Below are positions 1-8,452 of a stretch of DNA of 64,000 nucleotides, piece by piece (the stretch's first letter is position 1; every line of letters begins with the position of its first letter). A program made the translations under genes and the position numbers. The notes beneath the pieces are model-generated. The model saw nothing but the letters and a program-made list of their open reading frames with translations, was not told the DNA's origin and made no database searches. Origin of the DNA: CBDDLJ01 sp965230635 (lineage in GTDB: Bacteria > Pseudomonadota > Gammaproteobacteria > UBA1113); contig CBDDLJ010000019.1 of NCBI GenBank assembly GCA_965230635.1, positions 62,001 to 126,000 on the forward strand, given 5' to 3'.

Positions 1-1
1 G

Positions 2-2008
2 TTACAAACTCCAGAATGTGTGGATGCGGTATTGGTGTTCCTTCAGGATGAGACGGTAAGTGATTATGTTCGCGGCGATCTGGCGAAAAGCGCCGTTGCG
101 CATTTATCACAAACTCCAGAACTTGTGGATGTGGTATTGGCGTTCCTTCGGGATGAGAGGGTAAGTAAGTACGCTCGTGACGATCTGGCGAAAAGCGCCG
201 TTGCGCATTTATCACAAACTCCAGAACTTGTGGATGTGGTATTGGCGTTACTTCGGAATGAGACGGTATATTATCTTGCTCGCGTCGATCTGGCGAAAAG
301 CGCCGTTGCGCATTTATCACAAACTTCAGAACTTGTGGATGTGGTATTGGCGTTCCTTCGGGATGAGACGGTAAGTAAGTACGCTCGCATAGATCTGGCT
401 ACAAGCGCCGTTTCGCATTTGTCACCAACCCCAGAATTTGTGGATGCGGTATGGGAGTTCCTTCGTGATGAGCAAGTGGATGGGTATGTTCGCCGCAGGC
501 TGGCGAGAGACGCCGTTGCGCATTTGTCACCAATCCCAGACTTTGTAGATACAGTATGGGCGTTTCTTCGAGATAAGACGGTAAGTAAGTACGCTCGTGG
601 CGATCTGGCGGAAAGCGCTGTTGTGTATTTGTCACAAGTACCAGACTTTGTGGATGCAGTATGGGCGTTTCTTCGAGATAAGACGGTAAGTAATTATGTT
701 CGTGGCGATCTGGCGGAAAGCGCTGTTGTGTATTTGTCACAAGTACCAGACTTTGTGGATGCAGTATGGGCGTTTCTTCGAGATAAGACGGTAAGTAAGT
801 ACGTTCGTGGCGATCTGGCGGAAAGCGCTGTTGTGTATTTGTCACAAGTACCAGACTTTGTGGATGCAGTATGCGCGTTACTTCGGGATAAGACGGTAAG
901 TAAGTACGTTCGTGGCAATCTGGCGATAAGCGCTGTTGTGTATTTGCCGCAAACCCCAGAATTTGTGGATGCGATATGGGCGTTCCTTCGGAATGAGGCG
1001 GTAAGCAATTTTGTTCGCGTCGCGTTGGCGAACAGCGCGGTTTTGCATTTGTCACCAACCCCAGAATTGGTGGATACGGTATTGGCGTTACTTTGGGATA
1101 AGCAAGTGGATGGCGATATTCGCGCCGAGCTGGCGAGTAGTGCCGTTGAGCATTTGTCACTAACCCCAGAATTGATGGATGCGGTATTGGTGTTACTTCG
1201 GGATGAGACGGTAAGTAATTATGCTCGCTACGATTTGGCGGAAAGCGCCGCTGGACATTTGTTATCAACCCCAGAATTGATGGATACGGTATTGGTGTTA
1301 CTTCGGGATGAGACGGTAAGTGATTTTTTTCGCTACGCTCTGGCGAGAAGCGCTATTAGGCATTTGTTATCAACCCCAGAATTGATGGATGCGGTATTGG
1401 TGTTACTTCGGGATGAGACAGTAAGTAAGTATGTTCGCTACGATCTGGCGGAAAGCGCCGCTGGGTATTTGTCACCAACCCCAGAATGTGTGGATGCGGT
1501 ATTGGCGTTCCTTCGAGATAAGACGGTAAGTAATTATGTTCGCCGCGAGCTGGCGAGAAGCGCAATTCAACTATTGCCCAAGTGGCCAAATAAAGTCCAA
1601 TCCTTTCTAGGCAGTTTATTTGTCAAAGACAGTGATGGGGGTGACCTATCACAGCACGCCGATATCCCAGTGCATTTACTATTACCTTTGTATAAAAAAA
1701 CCCATGATAAGGGTCGCCAGTATATTAGGGAGCAATTAGTAAAACATCGTGTAGTAGTGTATAAGCAAGCCGGCACTGTGCTGGTGACGCAAGCAGGACA
1801 AACAGAAAAATTAACATTACCACCACCGCTTATCCAACAAATCCAGAAAGATCTGCAAGCTTACCGAATAAATATTGACGACTCAGTAAGTACTCTTTCT
1901 AGATCGAATTTATTTTCTAAATCAGTAATGAGTTCTTCTTCCTCACAACATACTGAAAAGAGCAGTGGGCAAACAAGCCGCGGCAATATCAGACGGGTTA
2001 TGCAATGA
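2..2008 (+). CDS. C-terminal part of a giant HEAT-like repeat protein (5' end outside window)
   Basis: The reading frame is already open at the first base and runs to a TGA at 2006-2008, so this is the 3' part of a longer gene; the GTG at 20 is only an internal codon. About 525 residues are 15 tandem 35-residue units (pattern VDAV-WAFLRD-VS-YVR-DLA-SAV-HLS-TPE), each giving two predicted helices with an R..LA..A spacing typical of HEAT/PBS-lyase-like repeats. A non-repeated tail of about 138 residues follows and ends in a Ser/Thr-rich segment. The same repeat type begins at 63819, directly behind a NACHT domain, so this protein is probably the tail of a paralogous NACHT protein. That is inference, because its NACHT part is not in the window. 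Function is unknown; a host-directed effector or a sensor/defence ATPase are both possible. Confidence 0.75.
   Translation, partial: LQTPECVDAVLVFLQDETVSDYVRGDLAKSAVAHLSQTPELVDVVLAFLRDERVSKYARDDLAKSAVAHLSQTPELVDVVLALLRNETVYYLARVDLAKSAVAHLSQTSELVDVVLAFLRDETVSKYARIDLATSAVSHLSPTPEFVDAVWEFLRDEQVDGYVRRRLARDAVAHLSPIPDFVDTVWAFLRDKTVSKYARGDLAESAVVYLSQVPDFVDAVWAFLRDKTVSNYVRGDLAESAVVYLSQVPDFVDAVWAFLRDKTVSKYVRGDLAESAVVYLSQVPDFVDAVCALLRDKTVSKYVRGNLAISAVVYLPQTPEFVDAIWAFLRNEAVSNFVRVALANSAVLHLSPTPELVDTVLALLWDKQVDGDIRAELASSAVEHLSLTPELMDAVLVLLRDETVSNYARYDLAESAAGHLLSTPELMDTVLVLLRDETVSDFFRYALARSAIRHLLSTPELMDAVLVLLRDETVSKYVRYDLAESAAGYLSPTPECVDAVLAFLRDKTVSNYVRRELARSAIQLLPKWPNKVQSFLGSLFVKDSDGGDLSQHADIPVHLLLPLYKKTHDKGRQYIREQLVKHRVVVYKQAGTVLVTQAGQTEKLTLPPPLIQQIQKDLQAYRINIDDSVSTLSRSNLFSKSVMSSSSSQHTEKSSGQTSRGNIRRVMQ
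17..1591 (+). repeat. Coding tandem array, 15 units of 105 bp (35 aa)
   Basis: Fifteen head-to-tail units of exactly 105 bp, all in frame. Units 6-8 (about 542-856) are nearly identical at the DNA level, differing by only a few bases, whereas the outer units have diverged. This points to recent expansion or gene conversion in the middle of the array. Two further units of the same family lie at 63819-64000. Confidence 0.9.
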
Positions 2009-2350
2009 GTAAGGTATTCTGATGATAGTCAAACGGCAACGTTACAGGAATGGGTGGAAGTGTGTTGTGTCCCTCTGGGTTAGTGCTATCAAACAAGGTG
2101 CGGATTACCTCTAGCTTGCCATTCGTGAAGCGATGGAGTCGAGTTCAACAGGATCAACTGACGATCATTTGCCGTTTCAAACGTTGGCGATAGAACAAGA
2201 ACGTTATAAATTAAATGGTTTTTAATTTAAACCGGTTAACGCAAGTGGTTGCTTTGTCATGGCTGGCATATAAACAGCATAAACCCGGTTAATTATTTAT
2301 CAATCACGACTCGCTACTTCGTGATCCTGTTATCATTGGCAAATAATTAA
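2009..2350 (+). other. Decayed coding sequence downstream of the repeat protein
   Basis: There is no intact gene between 2009 and the ahpC promoter. One frame from about 2029 to 2225 encodes a protein-like stretch (WVSAIKQGADYL, stop, LAIREAMESSSTG, ending at a TAA at 2223-2225). A shifted frame continues with LNRLTQVVALSWLAYKQ and then LFINHDSLLRDPVIIGK, each ended by stops. This resembles an eroded gene or a lost 3' extension of the upstream protein. The family is not recognised. Confidence 0.3.
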
Positions 2351-2498
2351 TCTCAATTTCGTTTAGCTGCCGACCTGCCATTCGGAATTTACAGCATTAT
2401 AGGTAGACAAACTAACTGATTATTTAAAAAACAGAGTGTTTTTAACAAAATTGTTTATGTTTATCATTTAGGCGATCAATTTTGGGTGGGTTTGTCTA

Positions 2499-2526
2499 TT
2501 GACAAAAAATAAGCGATGTATAAGAC
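2499..2526 (+). promoter_or_regulatory. Probable ahpC promoter
   Basis: A perfect -35 hexamer TTGACA (2499-2504) is followed after 16 bp by TAAGAC (2521-2526), with an overlapping TATAAG at 2519. The -10 is therefore ambiguous but the location, about 40 bp before the ahpC start, fits. No OxyR-type site could be recognised by eye. Confidence 0.5.
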
Positions 2527-2562
2527 TTAAGGCTATTGTTAATAGAGCATGGAGATAAATTA

Positions 2563-3168
2563 ATGAGTGTATTAGTAGGGCACAAAGCACCTGATTTCAC
2601 AGTAGCGGCTGTTTTAGGCAATGGCCAAATCGAGGCAAATTATAAATTATCGCAAAACCTTAAAAACAAATATGGATTGATTGTTTTTTATCCATTGGAT
2701 TTTACTTTTGTTTGCCCATCAGAATTGATTGCCCTGGATAATCGATATGATGAATTCGCCAAGAGAAATGTAGAAGTCATTGCAGTATCGATCGATTCAC
2801 AATTTACCCATTCCGCATGGCGCAATACACCGATTAAGAGTGGGGGTATTGGTGAAGTGAAATTTACTATGGTTGCTGATACCAAGCATGAAATTTGTCA
2901 ACAATACGGTATTGAGCATCCAGAAGCAGGTGTCGCTTTCCGTGCGACATTTTTAATCGATGCTCAAGGTTTCGTTCGCTCGGAAATCGTTAACGATTTG
3001 CCAATTGGGCGCAATATTGATGAATTTATACGCTTAGTTGATGCATTACAATTTTTTGAAGAAAATGGTGAAGTTTGTCCTGCTAATTGGCAGCAAGGAA
3101 AAGCAGGGATGAAGCCAACCTCAGATGGGGTTGCAAAGTACTTGTCTGATAATGCGGATTTGTTATAA
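2563..3168 (+). CDS. ahpC: Typical 2-Cys peroxiredoxin (AhpC/Prx family)
   Basis: A 201-residue thiol peroxidase that reduces hydrogen peroxide and organic hydroperoxides in the cytoplasm. The peroxidatic cysteine sits in FTFVCPSE (Cys51) and the resolving cysteine in GEVCPANW (Cys172), the arrangement of the typical 2-Cys Prx1/AhpC class; the Thr and Arg of the active site are visible in PLDFTFVCP and AFRATF. An upstream in-frame ATG at 2536 is rejected because GGAGA at 2551-2555 sits 7 bp before the ATG at 2563, and the protein then starts MSVLVGHKAPDF like its relatives. It is monocistronic, with its own promoter and a strong terminator. No ahpF is adjacent, so the reductant is unknown, probably thioredoxin. 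Confidence 0.95.
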   Translation: MSVLVGHKAPDFTVAAVLGNGQIEANYKLSQNLKNKYGLIVFYPLDFTFVCPSELIALDNRYDEFAKRNVEVIAVSIDSQFTHSAWRNTPIKSGGIGEVKFTMVADTKHEICQQYGIEHPEAGVAFRATFLIDAQGFVRSEIVNDLPIGRNIDEFIRLVDALQFFEENGEVCPANWQQGKAGMKPTSDGVAKYLSDNADLL

Positions 3169-3199
3169 TCCTCACTTCGTTTAAAACGTTACAGAATTC

Positions 3200-3234
3200 G
3201 CGGCGATGGTTCCTCACTATGGCCGCTTTTTTTT
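3200..3234 (+). terminator. Rho-independent terminator of ahpC
   Basis: A 10-bp stem (3200-3209 with 3217-3226, one G-G mismatch) closes a 7-base loop and is followed by eight T residues. It lies between ahpC and the convergent mazG. Confidence 0.85.
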
Positions 3235-3270
3235 GTTTTGATTTCGTTATTTTTTTGTGATGTGGTTGGC

Positions 3271-3669
3271 TTAAACGGTTATTTTCGACTGTTGCCAAAT
3301 CGCTTCCATTTCTTGTTGCGTCGCGTCGTTTAATGACTTATTTTGTTTGGCTAGCGTTTGTTCAATGTAATGAAATCGCGATATAAATTTATTACAGCTT
3401 TTTCGCAGTAGCTGTTCAGGATTTAGCCGCAAGAATCGCGCCAAATTTAGACAGGAAAAAAATACATCTCCCAGTTCTTCTTCAATGTTAGCTAATGATT
3501 GATTCTTTTTCATTTCAATCGATAGTTCCGTTACCTCTTCTTGTATTTTATCTAGAATTTGTGCTGCATGTTGCCAATCGAAGCCAACCGTGGCGGCTTG
3601 CTCTTGCAATGCGATAGCGTAAGCAAGAATAGGTAAGTCTTTATCCACTTGAGAGAGTAACGATAGCAT
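3271..3669 (-). CDS. mazG: MazG-type NTP pyrophosphohydrolase, C-terminal domain only
   Basis: A 132-residue protein matching only the second (C-terminal) MazG domain: NVGFDW-like start (TVGFDWQHA), metal-binding acids in EEVTELSIEM and EEELGDVFF, and the ending EMEAIWQQSK typical of MazG C termini. Full-length gammaproteobacterial MazG is about 260 residues with two MazG domains. The first is absent and does not fit in the 38 bp before relA. The enzyme hydrolyses nucleoside triphosphates to monophosphates and pyrophosphate, and in E. coli MazG has been linked to lowering of ppGpp. It is the last gene of a minus-strand run behind relA, as in the E. coli relA-mazEF-mazG region, but without mazEF. 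The C-terminal domain carries the activity in characterised MazG, so the protein may still work. Confidence 0.85.
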   Translation of the reverse strand: MLSLLSQVDKDLPILAYAIALQEQAATVGFDWQHAAQILDKIQEEVTELSIEMKKNQSLANIEEELGDVFFSCLNLARFLRLNPEQLLRKSCNKFISRFHYIEQTLAKQNKSLNDATQQEMEAIWQQSKITV

Positions 3670-3707
3670 AAGTGTCCTTATTGATTTGTGTCAGAATGAT
3701 TGCCTAG

Positions 3708-5963
3708 TTATTGTAGCATTTCTCTACCACAGCTTGTGCGTCGTGTAACATGATTAATGTCTGGAGTTGCCTTTAGTCGAGAAATTAAACGGTCTAATTC
3801 TGAAATCTTGCTTATCTTTATTGAAATATCAAGCTGGGTTATGTTATCGCGCTGATTAGTTTGTGTGCGAATACTGAGTAATTCAATTTTTTCAGCAGCT
3901 AAAATATTTAATATATCGCGAACTAAATATTGGCGTTCACTGGCTGCTATACTGATATCAACCGGATAATTTTTTGCCACTGCTTGCGACCAGCTTACCT
4001 TCAGTAAACGCTCAGGATGTGGTGTATTTAAAATATTTTTACAACGACTCCGGTGAATAGAAACGCCACGACCCCGTGTAATAAAGCCAACAATGTCATC
4101 ACCAGGAATGGGTTTGCAGCAGCCTGCAAAAAAGCATAATAAATTATCGACTCCTTCAATTTGAATGTCTAGGTTGCCTTGTTTTTGTTTGCTGATCTGT
4201 TTATTTATTTTACTGAGATCAATTTCTGGTTTGACATTGTCAATGGCAAACATCTCTTTTATGCCATTGACTATTTGGCCTATTTTAATATCACCATTGC
4301 CAATGGCGGCATACAAGTCACTCACAGATTTAAAATTAAATTTTTGTGCTACTTTATTAAAATCAATTTGTTTATGATTGAATGTGTTTCCTAAGCGGCG
4401 AAGGTCATGCTCTAATTCTTTTTCTCCCTGAGCGGCATTATTATCGTAATCCTGCTTTTTAAACCAATGGTGTATTTTTGACTTGGCGCGGTTAGAAAAT
4501 ACATAGCCTGCTTTTGGATTAAGCCAGTCGCGGCTAGGCTTAGCGTGCTTTTGTTTTAAGATTTCAATACGATCGCCGGTTTTTAATCGATAAGTCAGTG
4601 GTACAATGCTGCCATTTATTTTGGCACCGCGACAACGGTGGCCAATCTCACTGTGAATGTGGTAGGCAAAATCCAGTGGAGTAGAGCCTGTGGCTAAATC
4701 AATGATTTCACTATCTGGTGTAAAGACATAAATCCGATCGTCAAAAATATTTTTTGTCTTAGCATGATCTAACGATTTACCGGATATGACTAATTCTCGC
4801 TGCCATTCCATGACTTGTCTTAGCCAGGCAATTTTTTCTTCATATTCATCTTGCTTACTGCTACCTTCTTTATATTTCCAGTGGGCTGCAACACCAAGCT
4901 CCGATTCTTGATGCATATCAAACGTGCGAATTTGCACTTCCACATTATTATTTTGAGGTCCGACAACGGCGGTGTGTATTGAGCGATAACCATTCGACTT
5001 TGGCGAGGTAATATAATCATCAAACTCTTCTTGGACTTGTGGCCACAAGGTATGAACACAACTAAGCACAGCATAACAATCTTCAATAGATTGTACTAGT
5101 ACGCGCACAGCACTAACATCATATATTTCATGATAGTCAATATTTTTTCGTTGCATTTTTCGATAGATGCTGTAGATGTGTTTAGCACGACCAGAAGTTT
5201 CAAAACCTTTGATACCAGCATTGTTTAGTGCTTCATTTAAGACAGTAATGATATTCTCAATGTATTTTTCTCGAACGGCTCGTTTTGAGTCAAGTTTTTT
5301 TGCTAAGTCTTTATAAGTGTGGGGATGCATATAACGAAAACATAGATCCTCTAGCTCCCACTTTAATTGCCCAATACCTAAGCGATTAGCAAGCGGGGCG
5401 TAGATATGAAAGGTTTCCAATGCAATTTGTTGTTGAGTTTCAGTCGGTAATTTCGCTGCAAGGCGTGTTAAGCAAGTGCGCTCTGCCAGTTTTATTAGCA
5501 CAACGCGAACATCGCCAACCATGGCTAGCAGCATTTTGCGTAAATTATCTACTTGATTGCGTTGTTTTGATGTGTGAACGGTTTGATCTTTCAATAAATA
5601 ATGCATGGTTTCCATATGCATGCTGCCTAAGATTAATTTGGCAATGCTTTTGCCCAATTGTTCTTCGATATCTTCTAAGTCGAGATCAGTATATTCTACA
5701 TTATTATAAAGTATTGCAGCTGCAATAGTGTGTTGATCCGCATGCAGATCAAATAACAGCTCTGCCATTTCAATTCCCATTTGCAAACAAGTTTTATTTT
5801 CATAAATGGGAGTATCGCCCCCAGTTAACTGGCTTAATTGGCAAGCTTGAGCGATGAGGTTAACTCGTTCTGAGTGAGACCTATGGGTGATACTTTGTAG
5901 CCATGCAGAAACATCGATGCAGCCATCATTTTGTATGTAAATGTTATTTTTAGTGTTAACCAT
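3708..5963 (-). CDS. relA: GTP pyrophosphokinase RelA (ppGpp synthetase I)
   Basis: A 751-residue stringent-response enzyme making (p)ppGpp from ATP and GTP/GDP on stalled ribosomes. Domain order: degenerate HD hydrolase domain (residues about 20-190, with ILYNNVEYTD where a working enzyme has the HD pair), synthetase domain (about 230-370, GRAKHIYSIYRKM and SPKSNGYRSIHT), TGS (about 395-460, IYVFTPDSEIIDL), a Cys-containing ZFD/RIS segment (FFAGCCKPIPGDDIVGF) and a C-terminal ACT domain. The EFDD motif in the synthetase site is the EXDD signature of monofunctional RelA rather than bifunctional Rel/SpoT. The start at 5963 is chosen because GAGAG precedes it and it begins one base after the rlmD stop, which indicates translational coupling. 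A longer upstream ATG would lie inside rlmD. Confidence 0.95.
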   Translation of the reverse strand: MVNTKNNIYIQNDGCIDVSAWLQSITHRSHSERVNLIAQACQLSQLTGGDTPIYENKTCLQMGIEMAELLFDLHADQHTIAAAILYNNVEYTDLDLEDIEEQLGKSIAKLILGSMHMETMHYLLKDQTVHTSKQRNQVDNLRKMLLAMVGDVRVVLIKLAERTCLTRLAAKLPTETQQQIALETFHIYAPLANRLGIGQLKWELEDLCFRYMHPHTYKDLAKKLDSKRAVREKYIENIITVLNEALNNAGIKGFETSGRAKHIYSIYRKMQRKNIDYHEIYDVSAVRVLVQSIEDCYAVLSCVHTLWPQVQEEFDDYITSPKSNGYRSIHTAVVGPQNNNVEVQIRTFDMHQESELGVAAHWKYKEGSSKQDEYEEKIAWLRQVMEWQRELVISGKSLDHAKTKNIFDDRIYVFTPDSEIIDLATGSTPLDFAYHIHSEIGHRCRGAKINGSIVPLTYRLKTGDRIEILKQKHAKPSRDWLNPKAGYVFSNRAKSKIHHWFKKQDYDNNAAQGEKELEHDLRRLGNTFNHKQIDFNKVAQKFNFKSVSDLYAAIGNGDIKIGQIVNGIKEMFAIDNVKPEIDLSKINKQISKQKQGNLDIQIEGVDNLLCFFAGCCKPIPGDDIVGFITRGRGVSIHRSRCKNILNTPHPERLLKVSWSQAVAKNYPVDISIAASERQYLVRDILNILAAEKIELLSIRTQTNQRDNITQLDISIKISKISELDRLISRLKATPDINHVTRRTSCGREMLQ

Positions 5964-5964
5964 T

Positions 5965-7278
5965 TTAACTCTCTTTATGCTCAAACAAAGCGATAGACTC
6001 AACATGTGCAGTGTGAGGAAACATATCCATTACGCCAGCTGTTTGTAATTTATAGCCTTGTTGCTGTAAGATCCCTGCATCGCGCGCTAGCGTTGCTGGA
6101 TTACATGAAACATAGACAATCCGCTTAGCAGCAAATTTACTGACATGATTAACGATCGCTTCAGCACCACTGCGTGGCGGGTCTAATAAAAGTTTAGTAT
6201 ACTTTTTCACCCATGGCTGTTGAAAATCACATGTTATTAAATTGCTGGTATAAAATTCACAATTGCTTAACTGATTGTGATTTGCATTAAATTTAGCTCG
6301 CTCGACCATGCGTAAGTCACCCTCAATGCCGGTAACCTGTTGACAATAACGAGCGATAGGTAAAGTGAAATTACCTAGCCCACAAAACAAATCGAGAACA
6401 ATGTCTGTTTTTTCCAAATCTAATAGCGTTAATGCTTGTTTAACCATTATTTGGTTTATTTCATGGTTAACTTGAGTGAAATCAGCTGGATGAAAATGTA
6501 ACTGTAAATCATACGTTGGTAAATGGTAAGATAATAGATCGTTTCCATCTTGTGGGTGTAATTTAATAATAGAATCCATTTTGCCGGATTGGCTGTAACA
6601 GTGAATATGATGTTGTTTGGCAAAATCAACTAATAATTTATGATCATTTTCGGTCAATACTTGTAAATGACGAAAAATCAGTGCCTTAACATCATCGCCT
6701 ATAGCGACTTCAATTTGTGGTAATTGCTGGCAGCAAGAGAGTGTTGCCACTAGGCGAGATAATTCAGGTAAAATTTTACCAATGCTCGGATGCAGTACAT
6801 CACAACTTTCCATATTGGCAATATAACGTCCATTGATTTCTCGAAAGCCAACTAATACTTTTTCTTTGGCATGAACATATTTGACTCCTAAACGGGCTTT
6901 GCGACGATACCCCCATAAATCAGCAGTTAATGGTGGCAGAATAGATTCAGGCGTAATATTGCCAAAATGTTGTAATTGTTCGAGCAAAACGGCTTGTTTA
7001 TGTTGAATTTGTTCGTTAGGGTGTAGATGCTGTAAATTACAACCGCCACAAATGCCAAAGTAGTGACAGCGTGCTTTGACTCGTTGTGTCGCCGGTGTTA
7101 TAACTTCAGTGACAAGGCCTTCATCATATTGCCGGTGTTTTTTTGTGTAAATAAATTGAACTTTCTCTTGGGCTAAGCCGCCGCGCAAAAATGTTTTTTT
7201 ACCATTGATAATAGCAATGCCACGACCGTCATGGCTTAGTGTATCAATTGTTACGGTAATAGGATCATGCTTCTTCAT
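5965..7278 (-). CDS. rlmD: 23S rRNA (uracil-1939-C5)-methyltransferase RlmD
   Basis: A 437-residue SAM-dependent enzyme that makes m5U1939 in 23S rRNA. It has an N-terminal TRAM domain (residues about 1-62), a 4Fe-4S cluster motif (Cys71, Cys77, Cys80 in CHYFGICGGC, and Cys159), and a Rossmann methyltransferase domain with DLFCGLGNFTLPIA for SAM binding and LLDPPRSGA. The catalytic nucleophile lies in YVSCNPATLARD. It is the middle gene of a minus-strand operon: its ATG overlaps the end of the upstream exonuclease gene by 14 bp and its stop is one base before relA. RlmD next to relA is a common gammaproteobacterial arrangement. Confidence 0.95.
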   Translation of the reverse strand: MKKHDPITVTIDTLSHDGRGIAIINGKKTFLRGGLAQEKVQFIYTKKHRQYDEGLVTEVITPATQRVKARCHYFGICGGCNLQHLHPNEQIQHKQAVLLEQLQHFGNITPESILPPLTADLWGYRRKARLGVKYVHAKEKVLVGFREINGRYIANMESCDVLHPSIGKILPELSRLVATLSCCQQLPQIEVAIGDDVKALIFRHLQVLTENDHKLLVDFAKQHHIHCYSQSGKMDSIIKLHPQDGNDLLSYHLPTYDLQLHFHPADFTQVNHEINQIMVKQALTLLDLEKTDIVLDLFCGLGNFTLPIARYCQQVTGIEGDLRMVERAKFNANHNQLSNCEFYTSNLITCDFQQPWVKKYTKLLLDPPRSGAEAIVNHVSKFAAKRIVYVSCNPATLARDAGILQQQGYKLQTAGVMDMFPHTAHVESIALFEHKES

Positions 7279-8050
7279 TTGTTTCCCAGTGGTTTAGAAA
7301 TTCTGAAAAATGCGGTTGGTTAATTTGCTTTAATGCTGTTTTGATAAGTGCATACTCTTCATTAAGTCGTTCTTCTGTAATTTTTCCTCGTAATAATTGA
7401 AACCGTAAAAATACTAAATAGGTATTGAGCACATCGGTTTCACAGTAGTCTCGAATCGCTTTGATATTTCCCTGTTGGTAGTATTCCCATACTTTTGAGC
7501 CACCCATTCCCATTTTACCAGGGAAACCTAATAAGGTTGAAATTTTGTCAAGAGGTGCATTAGCACGTGCTTGAAAGCCAGCTAAGATATCCATCAGATC
7601 AGTATGGCGCTCATGGTAGCGGTTTAAATAATTATTCCAGCGAAAAGAATGGTCACTGTCGCCGTTTTCCCAGAATCTAGGTGCATAAATTTTATGTAAG
7701 AGCGAGCGGTAATTAATCACCGGTAAATCAAAGCCGCCGCCATTCCAACTGACCAATAGAGGGGTTAATTTTTCTATACCGTGAAAAAAGCGTTCAATAA
7801 TGGTTTTTTCATTATCTGTTTCTTCGCCCAAGGAGTAAATATTAATTTGTGTTGCCGTGCGCACAACAACGGAAATGGCTACAATCTTGTGAAGATAATG
7901 CGGTAAAAATTCGGAACCATCTGTTTCTTCACGCCGCATTTTAAACAGTGTTTCAGCAATTTCCGTATCGCTTAAATTGGATAAACCGTGAATTTTTGCA
8001 CCATTTTCGCAATCTGGAATGGTTTCAATATCAAAGGTGACGATATTCAT
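7265..8050 (-). CDS. Predicted 3'-5' exonuclease, PolB-like DEDD family
   Basis: A 261-residue protein with the three exonuclease motifs of the DnaQ/PolB-like DEDD superfamily: DIETIPD near the N terminus (Exo I), SWNGGGFDLPVI (Exo II) and YCETDVLNTY (Exo III). It matches the 'predicted 3'-5' exonuclease related to PolB' family, whose substrate in bacteria is not established. A start at 8107 would place the coding region inside the 6S RNA terminator, so the ATG at 8050 (MNIVTFDIETIP) is preferred. The end overlaps rlmD by 14 bp, which suggests one operon with rlmD-relA-mazG. Confidence 0.85.
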   Translation of the reverse strand: MNIVTFDIETIPDCENGAKIHGLSNLSDTEIAETLFKMRREETDGSEFLPHYLHKIVAISVVVRTATQINIYSLGEETDNEKTIIERFFHGIEKLTPLLVSWNGGGFDLPVINYRSLLHKIYAPRFWENGDSDHSFRWNNYLNRYHERHTDLMDILAGFQARANAPLDKISTLLGFPGKMGMGGSKVWEYYQQGNIKAIRDYCETDVLNTYLVFLRFQLLRGKITEERLNEEYALIKTALKQINQPHFSEFLNHWETNEEA

Positions 8051-8092
8051 GACTGTACCTACTCTAACATTAAAAATACAAAGTAGCACAAT

Positions 8093-8124
8093 AAAAAAAA
8101 CCTGCAAGATATGCAGGTTTTTTT
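8093..8124 (-). terminator. Terminator hairpin downstream of 6S RNA
   Basis: A perfect CCTGCA/TGCAGG stem with 5-base loop (8101-8117) is extended by A/T tracts on both sides, so it can terminate in either direction. On the minus strand it lies just behind the 3' end of the 6S RNA and would separate it from the exonuclease gene. Confidence 0.8.
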
Positions 8125-8128
8125 ATAA

Positions 8129-8285
8129 GAGTGCTTGGATGGTTACCTTGAACCCACTTATCAGCAGGTGGGAACGCGCTGTAATGCATTAGGCGTCTTA
8201 CTCAAGGCAAGCTTGCTCACAACATTATCGAGCTCTATCCCTATCAGGTTATTAATCGGCTCAAAATGTGCCATCTTTTACACTC
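8129..8285 (-). ncRNA. ssrS: 6S RNA
   Basis: The minus strand here has the conserved features of gammaproteobacterial 6S RNA, the regulator that mimics an open promoter and sequesters sigma70 RNA polymerase. The 5' and 3' ends pair as GAGTG/CACTC followed by GATGG/CCATC. The conserved blocks TGAGCCGAT, GTGAGCAAGCTTG and GTGGGTTCAAGGTAACC occur in the expected order, matching the E. coli blocks around GAGCCGATA, GTGAGCATGCTC and GGTTCAAGGGTTAC. A strong sigma70 promoter lies immediately upstream and a terminator immediately downstream. Length is about 157 nt to the closing stem, shorter than the 184 nt of E. coli, so exact ends are estimates. A covariance-model search with the Rfam 6S model would settle it. 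Confidence 0.85.
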
Positions 8286-8291
8286 ACCTTA

Positions 8292-8320
8292 ATTATAACG
8301 CTTAATTTACTTAGAAACAA
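8292..8320 (-). promoter_or_regulatory. 6S RNA promoter
   Basis: On the minus strand, TTGTTT (8320-8315) and a perfect TATAAT (8297-8292) are separated by 17 bp. The predicted start falls at about 8285, exactly where the terminal stem of the 6S RNA begins. Confidence 0.75.
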
Positions 8321-8452
8321 GATTTTTTAGCAATATTATTTGCTTTGCTATTGCGCTCAGCATCACATAAAAAAACAATGCAAATTCAATGTGTTATCTA
8401 CTACCTGGCTGGTCAAACTTATGTCTTAATGAAATAATAATAAACAAAATCC

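Noticed and set aside
399..1589. Long minus-strand open frames inside the left repeat array
   Set aside because: They are the antisense reading of the 105-bp repeats, a common artefact in periodic coding DNA. They have no ribosome sites and give repetitive His/Pro/Arg-rich text.
17..1591. CRISPR-like regular repeats
   Set aside because: The period is exactly 105 bp, there are no unique spacers, all units are in frame, and the repeat is protein-coding.
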